Positions 32,948 through 43,568 of a stretch of 64,000 nt of DNA are shown here, in pieces. The position numbers and the translations under genes were made by a program. The notes beneath the pieces are model-generated. The model made no database searches, had not been told where the DNA came from, and was given only the letters and a program-made list of their open reading frames with translations. This stretch comes from Streptomyces sp. Sge12 (lineage in GTDB: Bacteria > Actinomycetota > Actinomycetes > Streptomycetales > Streptomycetaceae), in contig NZ_CP020555.1 of assembly GCF_002080455.1 (NCBI RefSeq), positions 5,244,501 through 5,308,500 of the forward strand, written 5' to 3'. Position 1 is the stretch's first letter, and each line of letters starts with the position of its first letter.

Positions 32948-33190
32948 CTACGGGGTTTCCAGCCAGCCCTCGTACTCGGCGGCGAGGTCGTCCAGCGAGG
33001 TGACGTCGAGCCGTTCCTGCGGGTCCTCGACGACCACCAGCCACTGGGCGTCCTCGGCGTCGTCCTCGCCGGCCAGCGCGTCGCGGACCAACTGCGGCTC
33101 CTCCGGGAGTCCGAAGCGGTCGGCGGCCTCCTGGGCCACCTCCTCGGCGGCGTCGCGGTCGGGCAGGACGAGTACATGTCGCACATTCAC
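32948..33190 (-). CDS. Small acidic hypothetical protein
   Basis: The 80-aa protein starts at GTG 33190 (VNVRHVLVLPDRDAAEEVAQ) and is rich in Asp and Glu, with WLVVVEDPQERLD and EYEGWLETP near the end. Pattern and length suggest a single small alpha/beta domain. It has no cysteines, no membrane helix and no recognised motif. It converges with the YceI gene (10 bases apart) and is divergent from holA. Codon use supports a real gene; function is unknown. Confidence 0.72.
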   Translation of the reverse strand: MNVRHVLVLPDRDAAEEVAQEAADRFGLPEEPQLVRDALAGEDDAEDAQWLVVVEDPQERLDVTSLDDLAAEYEGWLETP

Positions 33191-33251
33191 GCGACCATTC
33201 TCGGGCACGCGGGGCGGAGGGCTGTCAGTGCGGCGTGGGATGCTGGACGCG

Positions 33252-34244
33252 ATGGCCACCAGGAAGAACTCCACCGACGATCCGCTCGCCCCGCTCACCC
33301 TCGCGGTGGGGCAGGAGGAACTGCTGCTCGACCGCGCCGTGCGCGAGGTGGTGGCGGCCGCCCGCGCCGCCGATGCCGACACGGACGTCCGCGATCTCGC
33401 CTCCGAGCAGCTCCAGCCCGGCACGCTCGCCGAGCTGACGAGCCCCTCGCTCTTCTCCGAGCGCAAGGTGCTGGTCGTGCGCAACGCGCAGGACCTGTCC
33501 GCGGACTCGGTCAAGGAGGTCAAGGCCTACCTCGCCGCGCCCTACGAGGAGATCATCCTGGTCCTCCTCCACGCGGGCGGGGTCAAGGGCAAGGGCCTGC
33601 TGGACGCGGCGCGCAAGGCGGGTGCGCGCGAGATCGCCTGCCCGAAGATGACGAAAGCGGCGGACCGGCTGTCCTTCGTGCGGGGCGAATTCCGCACGCT
33701 CGGCCGGTCCGCGACCCCGGAGGCCTGCCAGAACCTGGTGGACGCGATCGGCAGCGACCTGCGGGAGCTGGCCAGCGCGGCCGCGCAGCTGTGCGCCGAC
33801 GTCGAGGGCACCATCGACGAGGCCGTCGTGGCCCGCTACTACACCGGCCGGGCCGAGGCCTCCAGCTTCACGGTCGCCGACCGGGCGGTCGAGGGGCGGG
33901 CGGCCGAGGCCCTGGAAGCCCTGCGCTGGTCCCTGTCCACCGGGGTGGCGCCGGTCCTGATCACCAGCGCCCTGGCCCAGGCCGTCCGCGCCATCGGCAA
34001 GCTCGCCTCCGCCCCGCGCGGGGCCCGCCCCGGCGACCTCGCCCGGGACCTGGGCATGCCCCCGTGGAAGATCGACCGGGTCCGCCAGCAGATGCGCGGC
34101 TGGTCGGCGGACGCGGTCTCGGAGGCGCTGCGCGCCGTGGCCGCCGCCGATGCCGGGGTCAAGGGCGGCGGTGACGACCCCGAGTACGCCCTGGAGAAGG
34201 CCGTCGTGGCGGTGGCCCGCGCCGCCCGTCCCCAGGGCCGTTAG
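33252..34244 (+). CDS. holA: DNA polymerase III delta subunit
   Basis: The 330-aa protein matches HolA: an N-terminal clamp-loader AAA+ like domain (LTLAVGQEELLLDRAVREVV, SLFSERKVLVVRNAQDL), a central domain and the C-terminal collar domain (FTVADRAVEGRAAEALEALRW). It opens the beta sliding clamp during replication as part of the clamp loader. It has no Walker A motif, as expected for delta. ATG 33252 begins at MATRKN; the in-frame ATG at 33240 is an alternative. Gene order holA-rpsT-lepA is typical. Confidence 0.9.
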   Translation: MATRKNSTDDPLAPLTLAVGQEELLLDRAVREVVAAARAADADTDVRDLASEQLQPGTLAELTSPSLFSERKVLVVRNAQDLSADSVKEVKAYLAAPYEEIILVLLHAGGVKGKGLLDAARKAGAREIACPKMTKAADRLSFVRGEFRTLGRSATPEACQNLVDAIGSDLRELASAAAQLCADVEGTIDEAVVARYYTGRAEASSFTVADRAVEGRAAEALEALRWSLSTGVAPVLITSALAQAVRAIGKLASAPRGARPGDLARDLGMPPWKIDRVRQQMRGWSADAVSEALRAVAAADAGVKGGGDDPEYALEKAVVAVARAARPQGR

Positions 34245-34255
34245 CGCGGACCCGC

Positions 34256-34646
34256 ATGTACGACGACGCCGACTGCTGGCAGCGCTGGGTCGCGAGGCTG
34301 ATGGCAGTCCTCGCCGCCGATGCCGCGGATCAGCTGGCCTGGGCCGTTGAGCACGGGGTGAAGAGCGTTCCTGTCACCGACGACGCCGACTTCGTCCTCC
34401 ACCTGGCCGAGGGCATGGCGCAGCGGGGGACCCTCGCACCACAGGCCCTGCAGGACCTCCGGGCCATCGGCCGGCTCCTCGGCGAGGCCGACGTCCGCGG
34501 CCGCGCCGGCCTGTGCCGAGTCGCTGACCGCCGAACCGGCCTGGAACGGGGTGCGCACCCTGGCCCGCCGGATCCTCGTCGCCCGCGAGGGCGACTGGCG
34601 CCGGCCGCTGCCGCACCGCGTACCGCCTCAGCACATGTACGACTGA
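34256..34646 (+). pseudogene. Frameshifted hypothetical gene
   Basis: Reading from ATG 34256 gives a plausible helical protein (MYDDADCWQRWVARLMAVLA, then TDDADFVLHLAEGMAQRG and LRAIGRLLGEADVR) up to about 34500. The frame then loses coding character, while the frame one base later carries on as ESLTAEPAWNGVRTLARRIL and GDWRRPLPHRVPPQHMYD to TGA 34644-34646. Joined, the two give one ordinary protein of about 129 aa. The break lies near 34490-34515 in a GC-rich run. Without correction the first frame stays open all the way into lepA. It is either a natural inactivating frameshift or a sequencing error. Function is unknown. Confidence 0.72.
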
Positions 34647-34676
34647 GCAGCCCCGGCGAGGCACGCCGGGCAGCAC

Positions 34677-34723
34677 GAAGGCCCCGGCCACCGCCCTGGG
34701 GAAGGGCGGAGGCCGGGGCCTTC
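34677..34723 (-). terminator. Terminator for rpsT
   Basis: A 13-bp outer stem (34677-34689 with 34711-34723) and a 7-bp inner stem (34691-34697 with 34703-34709) form a strong hairpin about 120 bases beyond the rpsT stop; it may also end transcripts from the left. Confidence 0.75.
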
Positions 34724-34840
34724 GGTTACTTCTGGTTGCGCCGCACCCGCGTGGCGAACGCTTCGTGTGCGGAGCGGGGTGCCGGTCAGGAGCGGGAGAG
34801 AGGGCCCACTGGGTCCCTTCCGGCGATCACATCAGGGAGC

Positions 34841-35107
34841 TCAGCCCTGCAGGGAGGCAACCTTGGTGGCCAGCGCCGACTTCTTGTTGGCGGCGGCGTT
34901 CTTGTGGATGACACCCTTCGAGACAGCCTTGTCGAGCGCACGCGCGGCAGCGCGAGAAGCCACGGTGGCCTTCTCGACGTCACCGGCGACGACGGCCTCG
35001 CGGGCCTTGCGGATCGCGGTCTTGAGCGAGGACTTGACGGCCTTGTTGCGCAGGCGCGCCTTCTCGTTCGTCTTGTTCCGCTTGATCTGGGACTTGATGT
35101 TCGCCAC
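34841..35107 (-). CDS. rpsT: 30S ribosomal protein S20
   Basis: The 88-aa basic protein begins ANIKSQIKRNKTNEKARLRN and continues as helical, Ala/Lys-rich S20 with NAAANKKSALATKVASLQ at the end. It binds 16S rRNA early in 30S assembly. GTG 35107 is preceded by AAAAGG with ideal spacing on the minus strand. It is divergent from lepA, as in other actinobacteria. Confidence 0.97.
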   Translation of the reverse strand: MANIKSQIKRNKTNEKARLRNKAVKSSLKTAIRKAREAVVAGDVEKATVASRAAARALDKAVSKGVIHKNAAANKKSALATKVASLQG

Positions 35108-35187
35108 GAAAGAGCCTTTTCAGGTTCAGAGTTTGATCTTCGGATTGTGTCCCGACAGCTGAGAGGGCATACGAGACACAGCTGCCC

Positions 35188-35193
35188 AGGCTA
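35188..35193 (-). promoter_or_regulatory. -10 element of rpsT promoter
   Basis: On the minus strand TAGCCT is read at 35193-35188, which would give a 5' leader of roughly 75 nt before rpsT. The 255-base gap to lepA also holds a TATAGAT box near 35260-35266 that may serve lepA. Confidence 0.4.
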
Positions 35194-35362
35194 CCAGGCA
35201 CGCTCCTGGCGGCCCAAACCGAGCGCACTGCCCCGTCCATGGGACCATGGGACTCTGCGTATAGATCCGACATCGCGCCGCCGAGAGCGACGGGAGCCGG
35301 ACTTTCGCTCCGACCGACGCTCCGCAAACGCTTCCGACTGCGACCGAGAATCAGGACACTGC

Positions 35363-37228
35363 GTGCCCGCGATCCCCAGCCACGTGCCCGAGCCGAGCCG
35401 TACCGACTCGGCGCTGATCCGCAACTTCTGCATCATCGCGCACATCGACCACGGCAAGTCGACTCTTGCCGACCGGATGCTCCAGATCACCGGTGTGGTC
35501 GACCAGCGGCAGATGCGCGCCCAGTACCTCGACCGCATGGACATCGAGCGTGAGCGCGGCATCACGATCAAGTCCCAGGCGGTCCGACTGCCCTGGGCCC
35601 CCACCACGGGCGAGGGTCAGGGCAACACCCACATCCTCAACATGATCGACACCCCCGGGCACGTCGACTTCACCTACGAGGTCTCCCGCTCCCTCGCCGC
35701 CTGCGAGGGCACCGTCCTCCTCGTGGACGCCGCCCAGGGCATCGAGGCCCAGACCCTCGCCAACCTGTACCTGGCGATGGAGAACGACCTCGCGATCGTC
35801 CCCGTCCTGAACAAGATCGACCTGCCGGCCGCCCAGCCGGAGAAGTTCGCCGAGGAACTCGCGAACCTGATCGGCTGCCAGCCCGAGGACGTGCTGCGCG
35901 TCTCCGCGAAGACCGGTCTCGGCGTCGAGGCGCTGCTCGACAAGGTCGTCGCCACGGTCCCGGCCCCCGTCGGCGTCAAGGACGCCCCGGCCCGCGCCAT
36001 GATCTTCGACTCGGTCTACGACTCGTACCGCGGCGTCGTGACGTACGTGCGTGTGGTCGACGGCCAGCTCAACAAGCGCGAGCGCATCCGGATGATGTCC
36101 ACCGGCGCCACCCACGAGCTGCTGGAGATCGGTGTCTCCTCCCCGGAGATGACCCCCTCCGACGGCATCGGCGTCGGCGAGGTGGGCTACATCATCACCG
36201 GCGTGAAGGACGTCCGTCAGTCCAAGGTCGGTGACACCATCACCAGCCTGCACAACGGCGCGACCGAGGCCCTCGGCGGCTACAAGGACCCGCGCCCGAT
36301 GGTCTTCTCCGGTCTCTACCCGCTCGACGGCTCGGACTACCCGGACCTGCGCGAGGCCCTGGACAAGCTCCAGCTCAACGACGCCGCCCTGGTCTACGAG
36401 CCGGAGACCTCGGCCGCGCTCGGCTTCGGCTTCCGCGTCGGCTTCCTCGGCCTGCTCCACCTGGACGTGGTCCGTGAGCGCCTGGAGCGCGAGTTCGGCC
36501 TCGACCTGATCGCCACCGCGCCCAACGTGGTCTACCGCGTGGTCATGGAGGACGGCAAGGAAGTCACCGTCACCAACCCGAGCGAGTTCCCCGAGGGCAA
36601 GATCTCGGACGTGTTCGAGCCGGTCGTGCGCGCCACCGTGCTCGCACCCACCGAGTTCATCGGCGCCATCATGGAGCTCTGCCAGCAGCGCCGCGGCACC
36701 CTGCTCGGCATGGACTACCTCTCCGAGGACCGGGTCGAGATCCGCTACACCCTCCCGCTCGCGGAGATCGTCTTCGACTTCTTCGACCAGCTGAAGTCCA
36801 AGACGCGCGGCTACGCCTCCCTGGACTACGAACCCACGGGCGAGCAGTCCGGCAGCCTGGTCAAGGTCGACATCCTGCTGCACGGCGACAAGGTCGACGC
36901 CTTCTCCGCCGTCACGCACAAGGACGCGGCCTACGCCTACGGTGTGCGCCTCGTCGCCAAGCTGCGCGAGCTCATCCCCAGGCAGGCCTTCGAGGTGCCG
37001 ATCCAGGCCGCGATCGGCTCCCGCGTCATCGCCCGCGAGACCATCCGCGCCATCCGCAAGGACGTCCTCGCCAAGTGCTACGGCGGTGACATCTCCCGTA
37101 AGCGGAAGCTGCTGGAGAAGCAGAAGGAAGGCAAGAAGCGGATGAAGATGGTCGGCTCCGTGGAGGTCCCGCAGGAGGCCTTCATCGCCGTCCTCTCCAG
37201 CGACGAGTCCGGCGGCAAGAAGAAGTAG
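35363..37228 (+). CDS. lepA: Elongation factor 4 (LepA)
   Basis: The 621-aa translational GTPase has IAHIDHGKSTL (G1, near residue 27), IDTPGHVDF (G3) and NKIDLP (G4). EF-G-like domains II, III and V follow, then the LepA-specific C-terminal domain ending KRMKMVGSVEVPQEAFIAVL. LepA back-translocates or helps mature ribosomes. GTG 35363 starts at the family's N-terminus (PAIPSHVPEPSRTD); the frame is open upstream across rpsT and the broken gene, but only because stops are rare. Confidence 0.96.
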   Translation: MPAIPSHVPEPSRTDSALIRNFCIIAHIDHGKSTLADRMLQITGVVDQRQMRAQYLDRMDIERERGITIKSQAVRLPWAPTTGEGQGNTHILNMIDTPGHVDFTYEVSRSLAACEGTVLLVDAAQGIEAQTLANLYLAMENDLAIVPVLNKIDLPAAQPEKFAEELANLIGCQPEDVLRVSAKTGLGVEALLDKVVATVPAPVGVKDAPARAMIFDSVYDSYRGVVTYVRVVDGQLNKRERIRMMSTGATHELLEIGVSSPEMTPSDGIGVGEVGYIITGVKDVRQSKVGDTITSLHNGATEALGGYKDPRPMVFSGLYPLDGSDYPDLREALDKLQLNDAALVYEPETSAALGFGFRVGFLGLLHLDVVRERLEREFGLDLIATAPNVVYRVVMEDGKEVTVTNPSEFPEGKISDVFEPVVRATVLAPTEFIGAIMELCQQRRGTLLGMDYLSEDRVEIRYTLPLAEIVFDFFDQLKSKTRGYASLDYEPTGEQSGSLVKVDILLHGDKVDAFSAVTHKDAAYAYGVRLVAKLRELIPRQAFEVPIQAAIGSRVIARETIRAIRKDVLAKCYGGDISRKRKLLEKQKEGKKRMKMVGSVEVPQEAFIAVLSSDESGGKKK

Positions 37229-37252
37229 CAGCCCCGCCGCCACCCGACGCAG

Positions 37253-37284
37253 ACAGGCCCCCGCACTCCGGTGCGGGGGCCTGT
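37253..37284 (+). terminator. Terminator after lepA
   Basis: A perfect 14-bp stem (37253-37266 with 37271-37284) with a TCCG tetraloop is followed by TTCGTT. Confidence 0.87.
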
Positions 37285-37462
37285 TTCGTTATGAAGCGGC
37301 CGCTCGCGGGCTCTTACGCGCGCGGCAGCGGCGCTCTAGTCTGATCACTGCCCGACGGTTACTCGCCAGTTTAAAAAGTCAACGGTTGCAAACCCGCCAG
37401 TCCCAAGCGCCCCCAGCGCCCCACGCCCACGCACTGCCGCGTGGAACGGTCCGGAGGATGTC

Positions 37463-39355
<1,893 letters not shown>

Positions 39356-39420
39356 CGCCTGCCGCGGGCTCGGCGGGGGCGGGGCGGTCTCCCGCCCCGC
39401 CGGGCCCCCCGTCCCGCGCG

Positions 39421-39480
39421 CCCTTCCCGGGGCTACGCCCCGGACCCCGCGCCTCAAACGCCGGCGGGGCTGGAGTGGGG
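39421..39480. repeat. Intergenic palindromic repeat, copy 2
   Basis: The stretch includes CCGGGGCTACGCCCCGG followed by GCCTCAAACGCCGGCGGGGC, the same core as the copies at 40789 and 53341, here just after the acyl-CoA ligase stop. Confidence 0.75.
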
Positions 39481-39534
39481 CGGGAGTGGTGCCGGGCGGG
39501 GCTGACCATGGGCGGGGTGCGGGATGATGGGGGT

Positions 39535-40767
39535 ATGCCTTCCGCACTCCCCGACGGTGAACCCATGCCCGAAGACGGCTCGCTGCCGTCGCATGCCCTG
39601 GCGGGCGCGGGGGAGCGGCCGCTCGGTTTCTACCTGCACGTCCCCTACTGCGCCACGCGCTGCGGCTACTGCGACTTCAACACCTACACGGCCACCGAGC
39701 TGCGGGGCACCGGCGGTGTGCTCGCCTCCCGGGAGAACTACGCCGACACCCTGATCGACGAGGTCAGGCTCGCGCGGAAGGTGCTCGGCGACGACCCCCG
39801 CCAGGTCCGGACCGTCTTCGTCGGCGGCGGTACGCCCACGCTGCTGCCCGCCGCCGACCTCGTACGCATGCTCGCGGCGATCCGGGACGAATTCGGCCTC
39901 GCCGAGGACGCCGAGATCACCACGGAGGCCAATCCGGAGTCGGTGGACCCGGCGTACCTCGCCGAGCTGCGCGCCGGGGGCTTCAACCGGGTCTCCTTCG
40001 GCATGCAGAGCGCCAAGCAGCACGTCCTGAAGGTGCTCGACCGCACCCACACCCCCGGCCGGCCCGAGGCGTGCGTCGCGGAGGCACGGGCGGCGGGCTT
40101 CGAGCACGTCAACCTCGACCTGATCTACGGGACCCCGGGGGAGTCGGACGAGGACTGGCGCGCGACGCTCGCGGCGGCGCTCGGGGCCGGGCCGGACCAC
40201 ATCAGCGCCTACGCGCTGATCGTCGAGGAGGGCACGCAGCTGGCGCGGCGGATCCGCCGGGGCGAGGTCCCGATGACGGACGACGACGTCCACGCCGACC
40301 GGTACCTGATCGCGGACTCGGTGATGGCCGAGGCCGGCTACTCCTGGTACGAGGTCTCCAACTGGGCCACCTCGGAGGCCGGCCGCTGCCTGCACAACGA
40401 GCTGTACTGGCGCGGCGCCGACTGGTGGGGCGCCGGGCCGGGCGCGCACTCGCACGTGGGCGGGGTGCGGTGGTGGAACGTGAAGCACCCGGGTGCGTAC
40501 GCCGCGGCGCTGGCGGAGGGGCGGTCGCCCGGGGCGGGACGCGAGCTCCTGTCGGCGGAGGACCGGCGGGTGGAGCGGATCCTGCTGGAGCTGCGGCTGG
40601 TCGACGGCGTGCCGTTGCCGCTGCTCGCTCCGGCCGGGCTGGCGGCGTCGCGGAGGGCGCTGGCGGACGGGCTGCTGGAGCCGGGGCCGTACGAGGGCGG
40701 GCGTGCGGTGCTGACCCTGCGGGGGCGGTTGCTGGCCGATGCGGTGGTGCGGGACCTGGTGGACTGA
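39535..40767 (+). CDS. hemW: Radical SAM heme chaperone HemW
   Basis: The 410-aa protein has the radical SAM cluster motif C39-x3-C43-x2-C46 within YCATRCGYCDF, then FVGGGTPTLLP and a HemW C-terminal domain. HemW proteins bind heme and act in heme transfer; the fourth cysteine that marks coproporphyrinogen dehydrogenase HemN is not seen. ATG 39535 follows GATGAT closely and may be leaderless; another ATG lies ten codons further. The lepA-hemW-hrcA-dnaJ order is common in actinobacteria. Confidence 0.92.
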   Translation: MPSALPDGEPMPEDGSLPSHALAGAGERPLGFYLHVPYCATRCGYCDFNTYTATELRGTGGVLASRENYADTLIDEVRLARKVLGDDPRQVRTVFVGGGTPTLLPAADLVRMLAAIRDEFGLAEDAEITTEANPESVDPAYLAELRAGGFNRVSFGMQSAKQHVLKVLDRTHTPGRPEACVAEARAAGFEHVNLDLIYGTPGESDEDWRATLAAALGAGPDHISAYALIVEEGTQLARRIRRGEVPMTDDDVHADRYLIADSVMAEAGYSWYEVSNWATSEAGRCLHNELYWRGADWWGAGPGAHSHVGGVRWWNVKHPGAYAAALAEGRSPGAGRELLSAEDRRVERILLELRLVDGVPLPLLAPAGLAASRRALADGLLEPGPYEGGRAVLTLRGRLLADAVVRDLVD

Positions 40768-40788
40768 CCCGCGCGGGCGGGCCGGCCG

Positions 40789-40840
40789 CCGGGGGCGCTG
40801 CCCCCGGACCCCCGCGCCTCAAACGCCGGCGGGGCTGGAG
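40789..40840. repeat. Intergenic palindromic repeat, copy 3
   Basis: CCGGGGGCGCTGCCCCCGG is followed by GCGCCTCAAACGCCGGCGGG, between the convergent hemW and DUF3097 genes, where it can serve as a bidirectional terminator. Confidence 0.75.
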
Positions 40841-40851
40841 GGCGGGGGCGG

Positions 40852-41649
40852 TCAGGTTGTGACGTGGTCGATGAGGTGTTCCACCGAGCCCAGGAGGGTG
40901 GATTCCAGGTCGCGGTACGAGGTGACCCGGGACAGGATGTGCTGCCAGGCGGCCCCGGTGTTCTCCGGCCAGCCCAGGGCCCGGCAGACGCCCGTCTTCC
41001 AGTCCTGACCGGGCGGGATCACCGGCCACGCGGGGATGCCCAGTGCGGACGGCTTCACCGCCTGCCAGACGTCCACGTACGGGTGGCCCACGATCAGGAC
41101 GTGCGGGGAGGTCACCGACGCCGCGATGCGGGACTCCTTCGAGCCCGGGACGAGGTGGTCGACCAGGATGCCGAGGCGGGCGTCCTCGGCCGGGGCGAAG
41201 TCGGCGACGATGGCCGGGAGGTCGTCGATGCCCTCCAGGTACTCGACCACCACGCCCTCGATCCGCAGGTCGTCGCCCCAGACCCGCTCCACCAGCTCGG
41301 CGTCGTGCCGGCCCTCGACGTAGATCCGGCCCGCCCGGGCCACCCGCGCCCGCGCCCCGGGGACGGCCAGTGAGCCCGAGGCCGTCAGGCGCGGCGCCGC
41401 GGGGCCGCGCGCCGGCCGGACCAGGGTGACCACCTCGCCGTCCAGCAGGAACCCCCGCGGCTCCATCGGGAACACCCGCCGCTTGCCGAAGCGGTCCTCC
41501 AGCGTCACCGTGCCCGCCTCGCAGGCCACCACCGCGCCGCAGAAGTCCGTACCGGCGACCTCGACCACGAGGTCGCGGTCCGCCGCCACCTCCGGCACGG
41601 CCGTGGGTCGCTTCCACTGGGGGGTCAGGTCGGGGGAGTACTCGCGCAT
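40852..41649 (-). CDS. DUF3097 family protein
   Basis: The 265-aa protein is a conserved actinobacterial family. An N-terminal beta-rich part (EVAGTDFCGAVVACEAGTVT) precedes a half with Toprim-like signatures: RIYVEGRHDAELVERVWG, then LGILVDHLVPGSKESR. The acidic EG...D and D-x-D-like arrangement recalls RNase M5 and other Toprim nucleases, so nucleic acid cleavage is a possible role; I infer this only from pattern. It starts at ATG 41649, 28 bases after the stop of the upstream MBL hydrolase gene, so the two are likely cotranscribed. Confidence 0.82.
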   Translation of the reverse strand: MREYSPDLTPQWKRPTAVPEVAADRDLVVEVAGTDFCGAVVACEAGTVTLEDRFGKRRVFPMEPRGFLLDGEVVTLVRPARGPAAPRLTASGSLAVPGARARVARAGRIYVEGRHDAELVERVWGDDLRIEGVVVEYLEGIDDLPAIVADFAPAEDARLGILVDHLVPGSKESRIAASVTSPHVLIVGHPYVDVWQAVKPSALGIPAWPVIPPGQDWKTGVCRALGWPENTGAAWQHILSRVTSYRDLESTLLGSVEHLIDHVTT

Positions 41650-41677
41650 CCGGCCGACAGTAGGAGAGCCGCGCGCG

Positions 41678-42403
41678 TCACGCCTCCGACACGCCGAAAC
41701 GGGCCGCCAGTGTGGCGCGTTGCGCACGGACGAAGTCCGCCCCGACCACCGCTCCGTGACCCGGCACGTACAGTGCGTCGTCCCCGCCCAGCGACAGCAG
41801 CCGGTCCAGGGCCGCGGGCCACTGCCCGGGCACGGCGTCCGGGCCCGCCATGGGTTCCCCCGACTCCTCGACCAGGTCCCCGCAGAAGACCACCTCGCGC
41901 TCGCCCGGTACGAAGACGGCCAGGTCGTGCCCGCTGTGCCCGGGCCCCACATTGGCCAGCAGCACCTGTACGCCGCCCAGTTCCAGCGTCCACTCGCCCG
42001 ACACCGGGTGCCGGGGCAGCACCAGCAGGTCCACCGCCTCCGCCGCCTCCGCCTCCGCGAGCCCGTGGCGGACCGCGTCCTCGCGCAGCTCCTCGCGTTC
42101 CGCCGCCAGCAGCGAGTCCAGCCCGACCGCCCCGAACACCTCGGCGCCCGAGAAGGCGGCCCCGCCCAGGACGTGATCGAAATGGCCGTGCGTGAATGCG
42201 ATATGGGTCACGTGCCGGCCCGTCAGCCGCTCCGCCTCGGCCCGCACCTCGGCGCCCTCGCGCAGGCACGAGCCGGGGTCGATCAGGAGCACGGAATCCT
42301 CGCCCACCACAAGCCCCACGGTGCAGTCCCACACCGGCAGCCGCCGACGGCCGGCCCGTCCGGTCAGCCGTTCCCACCCACACTCTTCCCAACGCACGTC
42401 CAT
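41678..42403 (-). CDS. Metallo-beta-lactamase fold hydrolase
   Basis: The 241-aa protein has the metal-binding motif H72-G-H-F-D-H77 and downstream NVGPGHSGHDLAVF and VFCGDLVEESG, completing a two-zinc site. Such proteins hydrolyse thioesters, lactones or other esters; the substrate is unknown. ATG 42403 has TAGCGT six bases upstream on its strand (42415-42410), a leaderless geometry. It is divergent from hrcA and probably shares a transcript with the DUF3097 gene. Confidence 0.88.
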   Translation of the reverse strand: MDVRWEECGWERLTGRAGRRRLPVWDCTVGLVVGEDSVLLIDPGSCLREGAEVRAEAERLTGRHVTHIAFTHGHFDHVLGGAAFSGAEVFGAVGLDSLLAAEREELREDAVRHGLAEAEAAEAVDLLVLPRHPVSGEWTLELGGVQVLLANVGPGHSGHDLAVFVPGEREVVFCGDLVEESGEPMAGPDAVPGQWPAALDRLLSLGGDDALYVPGHGAVVGADFVRAQRATLAARFGVSEA

Positions 42404-42431
42404 GCGGCGACGCTACCCTGGCGGGCCTCCC

Positions 42432-42462
42432 TTGCCAGGGGCTTACCGCCCGGCCGTACACT
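42432..42462 (+). promoter_or_regulatory. Promoter of hrcA-dnaJ
   Basis: TTGCCA (42432-42437) and TACACT (42457-42462) are 19 bases apart, giving a start near 42469. The CIRCE operator then lies just inside the transcript. Confidence 0.65.
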
Positions 42463-42476
42463 GAGCGGGGGCTCTC

Positions 42477-42501
42477 TGGCACTCGAACGATCAGAGTGCC
42501 A
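42477..42501 (+). promoter_or_regulatory. CIRCE operator (HrcA binding site)
   Basis: TGGCACTC, nine bases, GAGTGCCA form a perfect inverted repeat that matches the CIRCE consensus (GCACTC-N9-GAGTGC) with near-perfect flanks. It lies directly before hrcA and just downstream of the predicted promoter, so HrcA represses its own operon and heat shock relieves it. Confidence 0.92.
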
Positions 42502-42551
42502 ACGAACACGGCAGAACACGGCAACGGACCAGAGCTGGAGGTGTGCGCGCG

Positions 42552-43568
42552 ATGCTCAGCGAACGCAGACTCGAAGTGCTGCGCGCCATCGTCCAGGACT
42601 ACGTCGGGACGGAGGAGCCGGTCGGCTCCAAGGCGCTCACCGAGCGGCACCGGCTCGGCGTCTCGCCCGCCACCGTGCGCAACGACATGGCCGTGCTGGA
42701 GGAGGAGGGCTACATCGCCCAGCCCCACACCAGCGCCGGCCGGATCCCCACCGACAAGGGCTATCGCCTCTTCGTCGACAAGCTGGCGGGGGTCAAGCCG
42801 CTGTCGTCGCCCGAGCGCCGGGCCATCCAGAACTTCCTCGACGGCGCCGTCGACCTCGACGACGTGGTCGGCCGCACGGTGCGGCTGCTCGCGCAGCTCA
42901 CCCGGCAGGTCGCCGTCGTCCAGTACCCGAGCCTGACCCGGTCGACCGTCCGGCACGTGGAGCTGCTCTCGATGGCTCCCGCGCGCCTGATGCTCGTACT
43001 GATCACGGACACCGGGCGGGTCGAGCAGCGGCTCATCGACTGCCCGAGCCCCTTCGGCGAGACCTCTCTCGCGGACCTGCGGGCCCGGCTCAACAGCCGG
43101 GTCGTCGGGCGGCGCTTCACCGATGTGCCCCCGCTGGTTCAGGACCTCCCCGAATCCTTCGAGGCCGAGGACCGCGGCACCGTCTCCACGGTGCTCGCGA
43201 CCCTCCTCGAAACCCTGGTCGAGGAGGCCGAGGAGCGGCTGATGATCGGCGGTACCGCCAATCTCACCCGCTTCGGACACGATTTTCCCCTGACGATCAG
43301 GCCGGTGCTCGAAGCGCTGGAGGAGCAGGTCGTGCTCCTCAAGCTGCTGGGCGAGGCCAATGAGTCGGGAATGGCCGTACGGATCGGGCATGAGAACGCC
43401 TACGAGGGACTGAACTCCACGTCGGTCGTCTCGGTCGGTTACGGTTCGGGCGGCGAAGCAGTCGCCAAACTCGGCGTGGTCGGACCGACCCGCATGGACT
43501 ACCCCGGAACGATGGGAGCGGTACGCGCAGTGGCACGTTACGTCGGACAGATCCTGGCGGAGTCGTAA
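42552..43568 (+). CDS. hrcA: Heat-inducible transcriptional repressor HrcA
   Basis: The 338-aa protein begins MLSERRLEVLRAIVQDYVGT, then VGSKALTERHRLGVSPATVR, an N-terminal winged helix. A GAF-like domain follows (RQQ-type segments; QHTSAGRIPTDKGYR-like motif read here as PHTSAGRIPTDKGYRLF). HrcA binds CIRCE and needs GroEL to keep active. ATG 42552 is chosen over the GTG at 42543 because GGAGG (42537-42541) is correctly placed for it. dnaJ follows without a gap. Confidence 0.96.
   Translation: MLSERRLEVLRAIVQDYVGTEEPVGSKALTERHRLGVSPATVRNDMAVLEEEGYIAQPHTSAGRIPTDKGYRLFVDKLAGVKPLSSPERRAIQNFLDGAVDLDDVVGRTVRLLAQLTRQVAVVQYPSLTRSTVRHVELLSMAPARLMLVLITDTGRVEQRLIDCPSPFGETSLADLRARLNSRVVGRRFTDVPPLVQDLPESFEAEDRGTVSTVLATLLETLVEEAEERLMIGGTANLTRFGHDFPLTIRPVLEALEEQVVLLKLLGEANESGMAVRIGHENAYEGLNSTSVVSVGYGSGGEAVAKLGVVGPTRMDYPGTMGAVRAVARYVGQILAES

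Noticed and set aside
34256..37228. A single 990-aa protein from the small gene through lepA
   Set aside because: The middle part has no coding signal, crosses the rpsT gene on the other strand and lepA has its own start; the frame is open by chance and the frameshift.
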